Of a DNA stretch of 26,492 bases, positions 7,748 to 15,245 are shown one piece after another. Under the pieces are notes generated by a model. The model was given only the letters and a program-made list of their open reading frames with translations, was not told where the DNA came from and did not search any database. The translations under genes were made by a program, and so were the position numbers. Source of the DNA: Bacillota bacterium (lineage in GTDB: Bacteria > Bacillota > Desulfotomaculia > Desulfotomaculales > JAJYZD01); NCBI GenBank assembly GCA_021800315.1, contig JAJYZD010000012.1:1-26492 (forward strand), in the 5' to 3' direction. The stretch's first letter is position 1. Each line of letters begins with the position of its first letter.

Positions 7748-9540
7748 TTCGCCACCCCCGTACTGGACTTGACCGCTTTTTGCGGACATACCGCCGCACA
7801 GAGCCCGCACCCGACGCACAGTTCCTGGTTGATGGACATGGTGCCCCCGTACTTCGAAACCGCGACGCAGCCCAGCTTGAGGCAGGTGCCGCAACTGGTG
7901 CAGGCCACCGGGTCGATCAGGTAGGGAGCCTCCCTGAACCTGGTCTGCAGGGCGCAAGGCCGCCTGGCCACCACCACGGTGGGCGCGTCGGTCTCCAGGT
8001 GCCTCTTGATGACCCGCAGGGTGGTCTCGTAATCCAGCGGATCCACGGTGTCGACCAGGGAGAAGCCCATCCTCCGGAGCATCCGCTCCAGGTCCATGCC
8101 CAAGCCCTCGCCCTGCAGCGTGGCCCCGCTGCCCGGGTTGACCTGGTGCCCGGTCATGGCCGTGACCAGGTTGTCCAGGATAATCGTGGTGACCGGCGAA
8201 TTGTTCCACAATACGTTAACCAACGGAGCCATACCGCTGTGATAGAAGGTGGAGTCACCGATCACCGCCACCACCTTGTCCTTGACCCCGGCCCTTTCCG
8301 CGCCCTGGGCCACACCGATGCCGGCGCCCATGCAGCCGCAGGTGTGGATGGCGTAGAGCGGCGGCGCCGCCCCGAGGGTATAGCAGCCGATGTCGCCCAT
8401 CACGACGGGTTTCAATTTGTGCAGGACGTAGAAGACGCCCCGGTGGCCGCAGCCCGGGCACAGCATGGGGGGACGGCCGGGCAGGGCCGCCCCGGGTACC
8501 GGCGGGAACTCCGGGACGGGCGCCAGGCCGGCCTGGGCCGCCCAGTTACGCAGACGGTCCGGGGTGTACTCGTCGGTGAGGGAGAAAAACTTCTTCCCTT
8601 CCGCCTCCACCCCCAGGAGGCGGATCTGCTCCTCCAGGAAGGGGTCCAGTTCCTCCACGATTATCAGCCGCTTCACCCCGGCGGCGAAGGTCCGGATCAA
8701 CTGCGCCGGCAGGGGGTAGACCAGGCCCAGCTTGAGAAAACTGGCCGTGGGAAAGACCTCCCGGGCGTACTGGTAGGCCACGCCGCAGGTGACGATACCC
8801 AGTTCGCGATCACCCGGTATGACCTGGTTGAGCCCGCTGGTCTCGGCGTAGGCGGCCAGCCTGGTAAGCCTCTCCTCCACCACGGGGTGGCGCATCCGCG
8901 CGTAGGCCGGTATCATCACGTATTTCTGCTGGTCGCGGGGAAAAGCGTGATCACCGGAGCGCCAGGCCGGGGTTTCCCGCCTGGAGGGCGGCGCGTCGCG
9001 TCTGCCGCGCGGCGGATGCCCTTCCACGGTCTCCACCGCCGAACTGGAGTGGGCGATCCGGGTAGTGGTGCGCAAAAGAACGGGTACGTCGAACTGTTCG
9101 CTGATGGCGAAGGCCTCCTGGGTAAAACGCCTCGCTTCCTCGCTGTCCGACGGTTCCACGACGGGCACTTTGGCGAACTGGCCGTAGCGGCGGTTGTCCT
9201 GCTCGTTCTGCGAACTGAACATGCCCGGGTCGTCGGCGGTCACCACCACCAGGCCGGCCGTAAGACCGGTGTAGGACGAGTAGAACAACGACTCGGCCGC
9301 CACGTTGAGGCCGACGTGCTTCATGGTCACCAGGGCCCGCGCCCCGGCGTAGGCGGCGCCGACCGCCACGTCGAAGCCCACCTTTTCGTTGGTCGCCCAC
9401 TCCGTGGCGATTCCGGGGTAACGGACCAGGTTCTCGAGAATCTCGGTGCTGGGGGTGCCGGGATAACCGGAAGCCACGCGCACGCCGGCCAGATAGGCCC
9501 CGTAGGCGACGGCTTCGTTGCCCGACATGACCTTGGGCAT
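7744..9540 (-). CDS. iorA: Indolepyruvate:ferredoxin oxidoreductase, alpha subunit
   Basis: The large subunit (598 aa) of IorAB, converting indolepyruvate, phenylpyruvate or 4-hydroxyphenylpyruvate plus CoA to the arylacetyl-CoA, CO2 and reduced ferredoxin. The N-terminal pyrimidine-binding domain starts with MSGNEAVAYGA and GYPGTPSTEI. The diphosphate-binding domain has CPGCGHRG, GDIGCYTLG and GDSTFYHSG. The last ~52 residues form a 2[4Fe-4S] ferredoxin domain with a CxxCxxCxxxxC and a CxxCxxCxxxC set. I prefer the ATG at 9540, where AGGA lies 9 nt upstream; another ATG six bases earlier (9546) has the same AGGA only 3 nt away. It sits between the crotonase and iorB, unusual company for Ior. 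This suggests the operon handles aryl pyruvates and that reduced ferredoxin is needed locally. Confidence 0.95.
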   Translation of the reverse strand: MPKVMSGNEAVAYGAYLAGVRVASGYPGTPSTEILENLVRYPGIATEWATNEKVGFDVAVGAAYAGARALVTMKHVGLNVAAESLFYSSYTGLTAGLVVVTADDPGMFSSQNEQDNRRYGQFAKVPVVEPSDSEEARRFTQEAFAISEQFDVPVLLRTTTRIAHSSSAVETVEGHPPRGRRDAPPSRRETPAWRSGDHAFPRDQQKYVMIPAYARMRHPVVEERLTRLAAYAETSGLNQVIPGDRELGIVTCGVAYQYAREVFPTASFLKLGLVYPLPAQLIRTFAAGVKRLIIVEELDPFLEEQIRLLGVEAEGKKFFSLTDEYTPDRLRNWAAQAGLAPVPEFPPVPGAALPGRPPMLCPGCGHRGVFYVLHKLKPVVMGDIGCYTLGAAPPLYAIHTCGCMGAGIGVAQGAERAGVKDKVVAVIGDSTFYHSGMAPLVNVLWNNSPVTTIILDNLVTAMTGHQVNPGSGATLQGEGLGMDLERMLRRMGFSLVDTVDPLDYETTLRVIKRHLETDAPTVVVARRPCALQTRFREAPYLIDPVACTSCGTCLKLGCVAVSKYGGTMSINQELCVGCGLCAAVCPQKAVKSSTGVAN

Positions 9541-9573
9541 TGACATCAGTCCTATCGTAGTATTGTCGTCAGG

Positions 9574-10353
9574 CTACCGGCCGGAGAAACGGGGCGTCCT
9601 CTTTTCCAGGAAGGCCGCGAAGCCCTCCCGGCGGTCCGCGCCGGCAAAAGCGGTCAGGAAGGTTTTCATCTCCAGGTCCAGGGCCGCCGGCAGGTCGAGG
9701 TTGAACCCCCCGTAGACGGCCGATTTCAACAGGCCCAGGGCGAAGGCCGGCTTGGCGGCCAGCTTCACGGCCGTCTCCCGGGCCTCATCCATCAACCGGG
9801 GACCAGGCACCACCCGGTGCACCAGCCCTATTTCGGCCGCGCGGGCGGCGTTTATCATGTCGCCGGTCATCATCAGCTCCAGCGCCGGGCCGATCCCGAT
9901 CAGGCGCGGCAGTCGCTGCGTGCCGCCGCCGCCGGGAATGATGCCCAGGTTGATTTCCGGCAGGCCGAACCGGGCCGTGTCGCCGGCAATGCGGAGGTCG
10001 CAGGCCAGGGCCAGTTCCAGGCCCCCGCCCAGGGCGAAACCGTTGACGGCGGCGATCACCGGTACGGACAGTCCGTTTAACGCCTGCATGGCCCGTACCG
10101 TGGCCCGGCCCATGGCGTACATGGCGGCCTCGTCCAACCCGTTCATGGCGTGGACGTCGGCCCCGGCGGCGAAGGCCTTCTCCCCGGCCCCGGTGATGAT
10201 CAGCACGCGGATCTCCGGGTCGGCGGCCAGTTCCCCGGCGGCCGCCGGCAACTCCTCGAAGAAGAGGCTGTTCAAGGGATTCATGGGCGGCCGGTTGATG
10301 GTCAGGATGGCATACGGATGTTCCACCCGGACCAGGATCGTTGTGTAAGACAA
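9574..10353 (-). CDS. Enoyl-CoA hydratase (crotonase family)
   Basis: A 259-aa crotonase that would add water across a 2,3-enoyl-CoA to give the 3-hydroxyacyl-CoA. Both catalytic glutamates are present: E113 in GGGLELALACD and E133 in GLPEINLGIIPGGGGTQRL. The oxyanion-hole segment AFAAGADV lies near residues 61-67. Length is standard for a single-domain enoyl-CoA hydratase. The start is TTG at 10353 with GGGAGG about 10 nt upstream. It follows the 3-hydroxyacyl-CoA dehydrogenase by 31 bp in the same operon. With the 2-hydroxyacyl-CoA dehydratase upstream, a cinnamoyl-CoA-like or branched enoyl-CoA is a reasonable substrate. Confidence 0.93.
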   Translation of the reverse strand: MSYTTILVRVEHPYAILTINRPPMNPLNSLFFEELPAAAGELAADPEIRVLIITGAGEKAFAAGADVHAMNGLDEAAMYAMGRATVRAMQALNGLSVPVIAAVNGFALGGGLELALACDLRIAGDTARFGLPEINLGIIPGGGGTQRLPRLIGIGPALELMMTGDMINAARAAEIGLVHRVVPGPRLMDEARETAVKLAAKPAFALGLLKSAVYGGFNLDLPAALDLEMKTFLTAFAGADRREGFAAFLEKRTPRFSGR

Positions 10354-10384
10354 GCTGCCTAAACCTCCCTCGTGACAATTGCTT

Positions 10385-11242
10385 TTACTTTTGGTGGTCG
10401 TACCAGCCCGCGCCCGTCTTCCTGCCCAGGCGGCCGGCCCGGATCAGGGCCTTGAGCGACTGCGGCGGGTTCCAGCGGGTTTCCTGGAATTCCCGCAGGA
10501 AATATTCCATGACGTAATAACAGATGTCAACCCCGGTGAAATCCTGCAGTTCAAAGGGGCCCATCGGGTAGTTCAGACCCAGCCGGACCGCCTGGTCGAT
10601 ATCCTCCGGCGTGGCCACGCCCTCCTCCACCAGCCGGATGGCCTCGGCGAACTGGGCCAGCAGGATACGGTTGACGACGAAGCCGGGTGAATCCTTCTTC
10701 ACTTCGACGCACGACTTGCCCATAGCCTGCGCGACTTCCTTGATCCGGGCCACGCAGGCGTCGGAGGTGTAAAACCCGCGGATAACCTCCACCAGGCGCA
10801 TGAGCGGCGGCGGGTTGAAGAAGTGCATGCCCGCCACCAGCTCCGGCCGGTCGGTGGCCCGGGCCAGCAGGGTGATGGACATCGAGGAGGTGTTGCTGGC
10901 CAGGATGACGTCCGGCCGGGTCAGCCGGGACAGCGCGGCGAAGGCTTTTTGCTTCTCCGCCAGGTCCTCGATGATGGCTTCGATGACCATGTCCACGCCG
11001 GCCATATCCTCCAGGCGGTCGGTCGGCTGGATGCGGGCCAGGATCCTGTCCCGCTCTCCGGCAGCCAGCCTGCCCTTCTCCTCGCTCTTTTGCAGGAAGG
11101 CGCCGATGCGCCCCCTGGCCTTTTCCACCACGGACAGGTCCACGTCCTTGAGCACCACTTGAATCCCGGCCGCGGCCGCCACCTGGGCGATGCCGGAACC
11201 CATGGCCCCGGAGCCGAGCACACCTATCTTTTCGATAGTCAT
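10385..11242 (-). CDS. 3-hydroxyacyl-CoA dehydrogenase (3-hydroxybutyryl-CoA type)
   Basis: A 285-aa NAD(P)-dependent dehydrogenase oxidising L-3-hydroxyacyl-CoA to 3-oxoacyl-CoA. The N-terminal Rossmann fold shows GSGAMG at 10-15. The catalytic His-Glu pair is H140 and E152 in HFFNPPPLMRLVE. SNTSSMSIT precedes it, and the C-terminal dimerisation domain has the usual GFVVNRIL and NYPMGPFEL segments. Length matches Hbd/PaaH-type monofunctional enzymes. GGAGG lies 10 nt before the ATG. In the proposed pathway it would return the NADH spent by the 2-hydroxyacid dehydrogenase. The acyl chain specificity is unknown. Confidence 0.94.
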   Translation of the reverse strand: MTIEKIGVLGSGAMGSGIAQVAAAAGIQVVLKDVDLSVVEKARGRIGAFLQKSEEKGRLAAGERDRILARIQPTDRLEDMAGVDMVIEAIIEDLAEKQKAFAALSRLTRPDVILASNTSSMSITLLARATDRPELVAGMHFFNPPPLMRLVEVIRGFYTSDACVARIKEVAQAMGKSCVEVKKDSPGFVVNRILLAQFAEAIRLVEEGVATPEDIDQAVRLGLNYPMGPFELQDFTGVDICYYVMEYFLREFQETRWNPPQSLKALIRAGRLGRKTGAGWYDHQK

Positions 11243-11287
11243 CCGTCAAATACCTCCGTTGCTTAAGTGATAATTCGCCGCCAAAGC

Positions 11288-12481
11288 TCAGGGCGCCTTC
11301 GCTCGGCCCAGGAGATCGAAAAACACCTCCAGCCGTTCCGTGAGCCGGGCCTCGTCGAAAAAGGCCGGATCGGCCATGTCGGCCTCCAGAACCACCGCCG
11401 GCAGGCCGGTGCGCCTGGTCAGCTCCCTCTGTTTGTCGTAAAGTCCGACCGAGGTGGCCTTGCAACTGCGGTTGGACAGGAGGACGAAGCCGTCCACCCC
11501 GAAGTCGGCGCCGAGGCGCATCTTTCGCGCCAGCCGCTCCTCGAAATCCCGGTTGACGAAGGCCAGGGCGTATTCCTCGCCCAGGCTTTCCAGGGGCCTG
11601 ACGGGATCGAACCGCCGGTACCAGTCCTCGGTGTACTGGGAAACCGCCGCCAGAACCCCGTGGCCGGCGAAAACTCCGGCCGCCCAGGACAGGCGCGGCC
11701 AGACCGGGATGTGGTCCCAGTAGACCTTGTAGCGCTCGCCCGGGACGGCCGCGTAGCCGCCGGCGGCCAGTTCCCCGAGGTCTGCGAGCAGCAGCCGGTA
11801 GTAGTCCACAGCCGCCTGCGTGCCCCTCAAGGTGACCATGGCCGCCATGTAGACGCAGGCATCGAAGAAACCGAAGGGGGCGGGCCGGCCCTTGGCCAGG
11901 TCCAGCACTTGCCGCCACAGGCCGCCGGCCGCGTTGGCCAGGTCGATGATCCCGGCCAAACGGTCCCGGTCCAGGTCCTCACCCCCGTGCCGGGCCAGGA
12001 AACCGGCCAGCTCAAGCATCTGCGCGCGCAGGTAGCCCCGGACCGGCTCGCCCACCCCGCCGAAAACGGGCGGAAAGTCCAGGAGAAAGTAGGGGACCCC
12101 GAAGTCGCGCGCGGCCGCCTCGAACCAGCGTCCCAGCGTGCCGCACTGGTTGTTGGCGCCCAGGATCACGGCCGGTTTCGTCATCGCACCGACGGGATGG
12201 TCTTCTCCCAGGCAGTCGCCCAGGCCGGCCCGGGCGTAGCCGCACAGGTCGCTTGAGTAGCCCCGGCTTTCCGCGGCCCGGCTCAAAGCCGCGGTGGCCT
12301 TTTTGGCGGCCGCCGCGGCCCCGAAGTTCTCCGGGTAATAAGGGTGAAAGCCCATCGCCCGCACCAGTTCAACCGGAAAAGCCGCGGTGACCCAGGCCAC
12401 CGGGGCCTGGGCAGCGTTCGCCTGCCCGGCCTCCAGGATATCTTTCAGCCGTCCGGCGGACGGCAGAGGTATGCGGGCCAT
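11288..12481 (-). CDS. 2-hydroxyacyl-CoA dehydratase family subunit (HgdB/FldB/BcrC-like)
   Basis: A 397-aa member of the HGD-D/BcrBC family, oxygen-sensitive Fe-S proteins that dehydrate (R)-2-hydroxyacyl-CoA by a ketyl-radical mechanism or reduce benzoyl-CoA. Cysteines placed as in the family are C80 or C90 (YSSDLCGYARAGLGDCLG), C113 (NNQCGT) and C340 (NRSCKATS), likely ligands of a [4Fe-4S] cluster. I start at ATG 12481, 4 nt after the previous stop and with GGAGGG 11 nt upstream. An ATG 159 bp earlier would overlap the neighbouring coding sequence by ~150 bp. The lengths of this pair (371 and 397 aa) fit FldB/FldC or HadB/HadC better than the longer HgdA or BcrB. Its partner is immediately upstream. 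No activator ATPase is encoded in the window. Confidence 0.88.
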   Translation of the reverse strand: MARIPLPSAGRLKDILEAGQANAAQAPVAWVTAAFPVELVRAMGFHPYYPENFGAAAAAKKATAALSRAAESRGYSSDLCGYARAGLGDCLGEDHPVGAMTKPAVILGANNQCGTLGRWFEAAARDFGVPYFLLDFPPVFGGVGEPVRGYLRAQMLELAGFLARHGGEDLDRDRLAGIIDLANAAGGLWRQVLDLAKGRPAPFGFFDACVYMAAMVTLRGTQAAVDYYRLLLADLGELAAGGYAAVPGERYKVYWDHIPVWPRLSWAAGVFAGHGVLAAVSQYTEDWYRRFDPVRPLESLGEEYALAFVNRDFEERLARKMRLGADFGVDGFVLLSNRSCKATSVGLYDKQRELTRRTGLPAVVLEADMADPAFFDEARLTERLEVFFDLLGRAKAP

Positions 12482-12485
12482 CAGA

Positions 12486-13601
12486 TTAACATCCCTCCAG
12501 CATTTCGCGGAAAGCTTCCAGCCTGGTGACCACGGCCCCGGCCGCTGCGGTCCCCCACTGGGTTTCCAGGTACAGGGTCGGAATACCCAGTCGCTCCAGG
12601 TGGTCGCGAGTGCCGGGGTAACCCAGGTTTTCCATTTCACAGTTACGGAAGTGGAGAAAAATTACCCCTTGCGCTCCGCGCTCGGCCACCAGGGCGGCCA
12701 GGTAGGTTTCCCGGGTCACCGGGCCGTTTTTCACCGCGCACGGGGGGGCGTTCAGCGTCCGCTCAGCCAGGGCCGCAAGCGGGTCGCCGCCTTCGGCAAC
12801 CGTCCGCCAGGCCCTCTCGCCGTCCACCAGATCGTCGCCCACCACGCTTAAACCACACTGGTCGAGAAGACCGGCCACCGCGAGCGGTTCCATAAGCTGG
12901 CCCGAAACCACCACCGGTACGGCCGGCGGCTTGGAAACAGCAGCGTCTTCCACGTCCATACCTCCCAAGAGGGCGAGCATCTCCTCCGGCGGCAAGACGT
13001 AGGAGGCCCGGACCAGGGTGTAGTAGTCCAGGTTGCTGATTTGCCCCAGGACGCGCCTTTGGAAAAGCAGGGCCGTCCGCTCCCGCACCGCGTTGCAGAG
13101 GGCGATGGCCGCCCGTAAGCGTCCGTCGTCCGCCGTCCGCCCGGTAAACCCCTGGATCCGGTCCCGCAGGCGGGACAGCTCCGACGCGAAGTAGGGCCGG
13201 GCCGACGCCCGGCTTATGCGCGGCAGGTTGTAGGACTCGAGGAAAGCCGGTTCCTGCAAAAACTGCCAGAGGCCCTTCAATCCCCGCATGGTGTCGCAAA
13301 TCTGGGGAATGACCAGGCCGTCGGCCCAGGCGAGTTCTCCCTGCCGGGCGGCCGCCAGAAAGCGGCGGGCCGGCGAGCAGATCCACCCCTGCAGGTGGGC
13401 CTGGGCCTGTTCGGCCCCGGGCGGGAAGACGGCGACCGGCAGGGCCCCGGCGGCCAGGATGAGTTCCGCCGGAACGTCGTACGGCAAATGGGCGATCACC
13501 GGACCGTCGTGATCCGCCCGCCACCGCGCGGCCACGGCGGCCGGGTCGGCCAGCGCCGCCCGGGCCGCGTCCACCGCCGCCGGGATCACTGGTCGCTCCA
13601 T
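12486..13601 (-). CDS. 2-hydroxyacyl-CoA dehydratase family subunit (FldC/HadC-like)
   Basis: A 371-aa second member of the HGD-D family, expected to form the heterodimer with the gene just downstream. It has the classic three-cysteine arrangement for a [4Fe-4S] cluster: C75 (GWICSPARR), C102 (PQICDTMRG) and C321 (FRNCEMENLGYPG). The first 16 nt overlap the end of the CoA ligase gene, implying translational coupling of substrate activation and dehydration. The ATG at 13601 is preceded by GGGAGAG. Alternative family roles are ATP-dependent benzoyl-CoA reductase BcrBC or an enzyme maturation function. The flanking hydroxyacid dehydrogenase, CoA ligase and beta-oxidation genes make a dehydratase the best reading. 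Confidence 0.87.
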   Translation of the reverse strand: MERPVIPAAVDAARAALADPAAVAARWRADHDGPVIAHLPYDVPAELILAAGALPVAVFPPGAEQAQAHLQGWICSPARRFLAAARQGELAWADGLVIPQICDTMRGLKGLWQFLQEPAFLESYNLPRISRASARPYFASELSRLRDRIQGFTGRTADDGRLRAAIALCNAVRERTALLFQRRVLGQISNLDYYTLVRASYVLPPEEMLALLGGMDVEDAAVSKPPAVPVVVSGQLMEPLAVAGLLDQCGLSVVGDDLVDGERAWRTVAEGGDPLAALAERTLNAPPCAVKNGPVTRETYLAALVAERGAQGVIFLHFRNCEMENLGYPGTRDHLERLGIPTLYLETQWGTAAAGAVVTRLEAFREMLEGC

Positions 13602-15169
13602 TTGCCGTATCTCTCCCGCAGGATCCGGTGCACTATTTTGCCGGTGCCGGTCCTGGGCATTTCTTCCTCGGCGATGAAATAAACCGTCTTCGGCCGTTTG
13701 AAACCGGCCATCCTGTCCCGGCAGAAATCGACGATCTCCCGGCCAAGGTCGTCCCCGGCCCGGTATCCGTCATGCAGGATCACGCAGGCGGCGACGATCT
13801 CGCCCCACTTTTCCTCGGGAACCCCGATCACGGCCACGTCCTTTACCGCCGGATGGGCGCCGAGGACGTTTTCCACTTCGGACGGGTAGACGTTTTCCCC
13901 CCCGGTGATAATCATGTTCGCTTTACGGTCGACCAGGTACAGGTAGCCGTCTTCGTCCCGCCGGCCCATATCCCCGGCGGTGCACCACCCGCCCCGGTAA
14001 GCGGCCGCGGTCTTCGCGGGATCGTCCCAGTACCCCCGGAAGTTGGCGGGGGAGCGGACGTACAGTTCGCCCACCTCGCCGGAGGCCACCTCCCGGCCGT
14101 CCGGATCCAGGATCCTGACTTCGTCTATGCCGCAAATTTCCCGGCCGATGGAACCCAGTTTGGCGAACTGCTCCTCCGGCCGCAGCAGGGTGACCAGGGC
14201 CGTTTCGGTCGAACCGTAGGCCTCCCACAACTCGACATCGGGGAAATGCTTCATGATGGCCAGCTTCAAGTCCCGCCGGGCGGGCGCCGAGGATACGAGG
14301 AGCTGCCGGATGCAACCGGTGTCGTACTTCGCCTTGACCTCGGCGGGCAGCGCCAGGAGCATGATATAGTGGGTCGGCACCAGGGAGGTGAACGTCACCC
14401 GGTAGGCGGCGATGGTTTTCAGCAGGTCCTCCGGATCGAAGCTCACCGTGTCGTAGACCATGACCGGCGCGCCCACGTACGTATAACAAAAGGAATAGAA
14501 GATGGAGTTGACGTGGCACATGGGCATGACCATGAGGGGTTTGTCGGTCGGCCTGACCCCCGTGTTCATGTTGCTGAGGACGTACTGGGCGATGTTGTTT
14601 TCGTGGGTCCGCACGACCCCCTTGGGACGGCCGGTGGTCCCCGAGGTGTACGTGATCGTCCAGGGATCGGCGGCATCCACCGTCAGGTCCGGCTCCCCCG
14701 GGTCGCCGCCGCCCAGGACTTCCTCGTAGCCGGCCCAGCCCGGCGGGCAGGGTCCGTCGCCCAGGCGGAGGAAGTTCCCGGGGGCGATGGCCGGCACGTC
14801 CGCCCGGACCTGCTCCACGCCCGGCACGAAAGGATCTTCCACGATAACGGCCTTCACCCCGGCGTGCTGCAAAATGTACCCGTATTCGGCCGGCGTAAGC
14901 CGGAACATTATGGGAACGGCGATTTGGCCCCCCTTGGCGCAGGCGGCGTAAATCTCCATCCACTCCACCCGGTTGTAGGCGAGGACCGCGAAGCGGTCCC
15001 CGTAGCCGACCCCCATCTTCCGCAACGCGTCGGCCAGGCGGCAGGACCGTTCGTTCCACTCCCGGAAGGTGAAACTCCTGGTTTTATCCTGGCAGCCGAG
15101 CCGGCCGGGGAATTTCTGCGCGTTTTGCCTGAGCGCAGCCCCGGCATGCATCCATTTACTGACGGTCAT
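13586..15169 (-). CDS. AMP-forming acyl-CoA ligase, second gene of the operon
   Basis: A 527-aa ANL enzyme. The ATP-loop YTSGTTGRPKGV is at 174-185 and EAYGSTET in the adenylation core. The C-terminal domain has DRKANMIITGGENVYP, and the catalytic lysine is K511 (GTGKIVHR). The sequence resembles feruloyl/long-chain-type CoA ligases, for which substrate cannot be predicted. Its place directly between the D-2-hydroxyacid dehydrogenase and the two dehydratase subunits suggests it makes the 2-hydroxyacyl-CoA. In fld and had clusters a CoA-transferase (FldA/HadA) occupies this step. GGAGGAAGG sits close before the ATG, and the 3' end overlaps the next gene by 16 nt. Confidence 0.88.
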   Translation of the reverse strand: MTVSKWMHAGAALRQNAQKFPGRLGCQDKTRSFTFREWNERSCRLADALRKMGVGYGDRFAVLAYNRVEWMEIYAACAKGGQIAVPIMFRLTPAEYGYILQHAGVKAVIVEDPFVPGVEQVRADVPAIAPGNFLRLGDGPCPPGWAGYEEVLGGGDPGEPDLTVDAADPWTITYTSGTTGRPKGVVRTHENNIAQYVLSNMNTGVRPTDKPLMVMPMCHVNSIFYSFCYTYVGAPVMVYDTVSFDPEDLLKTIAAYRVTFTSLVPTHYIMLLALPAEVKAKYDTGCIRQLLVSSAPARRDLKLAIMKHFPDVELWEAYGSTETALVTLLRPEEQFAKLGSIGREICGIDEVRILDPDGREVASGEVGELYVRSPANFRGYWDDPAKTAAAYRGGWCTAGDMGRRDEDGYLYLVDRKANMIITGGENVYPSEVENVLGAHPAVKDVAVIGVPEEKWGEIVAACVILHDGYRAGDDLGREIVDFCRDRMAGFKRPKTVYFIAEEEMPRTGTGKIVHRILRERYGKWSDQ

Positions 15170-15245
15170 TGTCCTTCCTCCAGGTCTATTGCCTTCCGCT
15201 TTCCACCGGACAGGTTCGTCTCCGGCGGCCGGTTTTCCTGCCGGT

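Noticed and set aside
7142..8209. A 355-codon frame covering iorB
   Set aside because: Its first ~150 codons overlap the conserved ferredoxin domain of iorA in another frame and have no family character; iorB starts at the TTG at 7747.
12482..12640. An N-terminal extension of the downstream dehydratase subunit
   Set aside because: It overlaps the coding end of the other subunit, has no family-like residues and lacks a good ribosome-binding site; the ATG at 12481 is better.
11288..13601. ATP-dependent benzoyl-CoA reductase (BcrBC)
   Set aside because: The two subunits share the fold, but BcrA/BcrD ATPases are absent, the lengths fit FldBC/HadBC better, and the adjacent hydroxyacid dehydrogenase and beta-oxidation genes favour a dehydratase. 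Not fully excluded.
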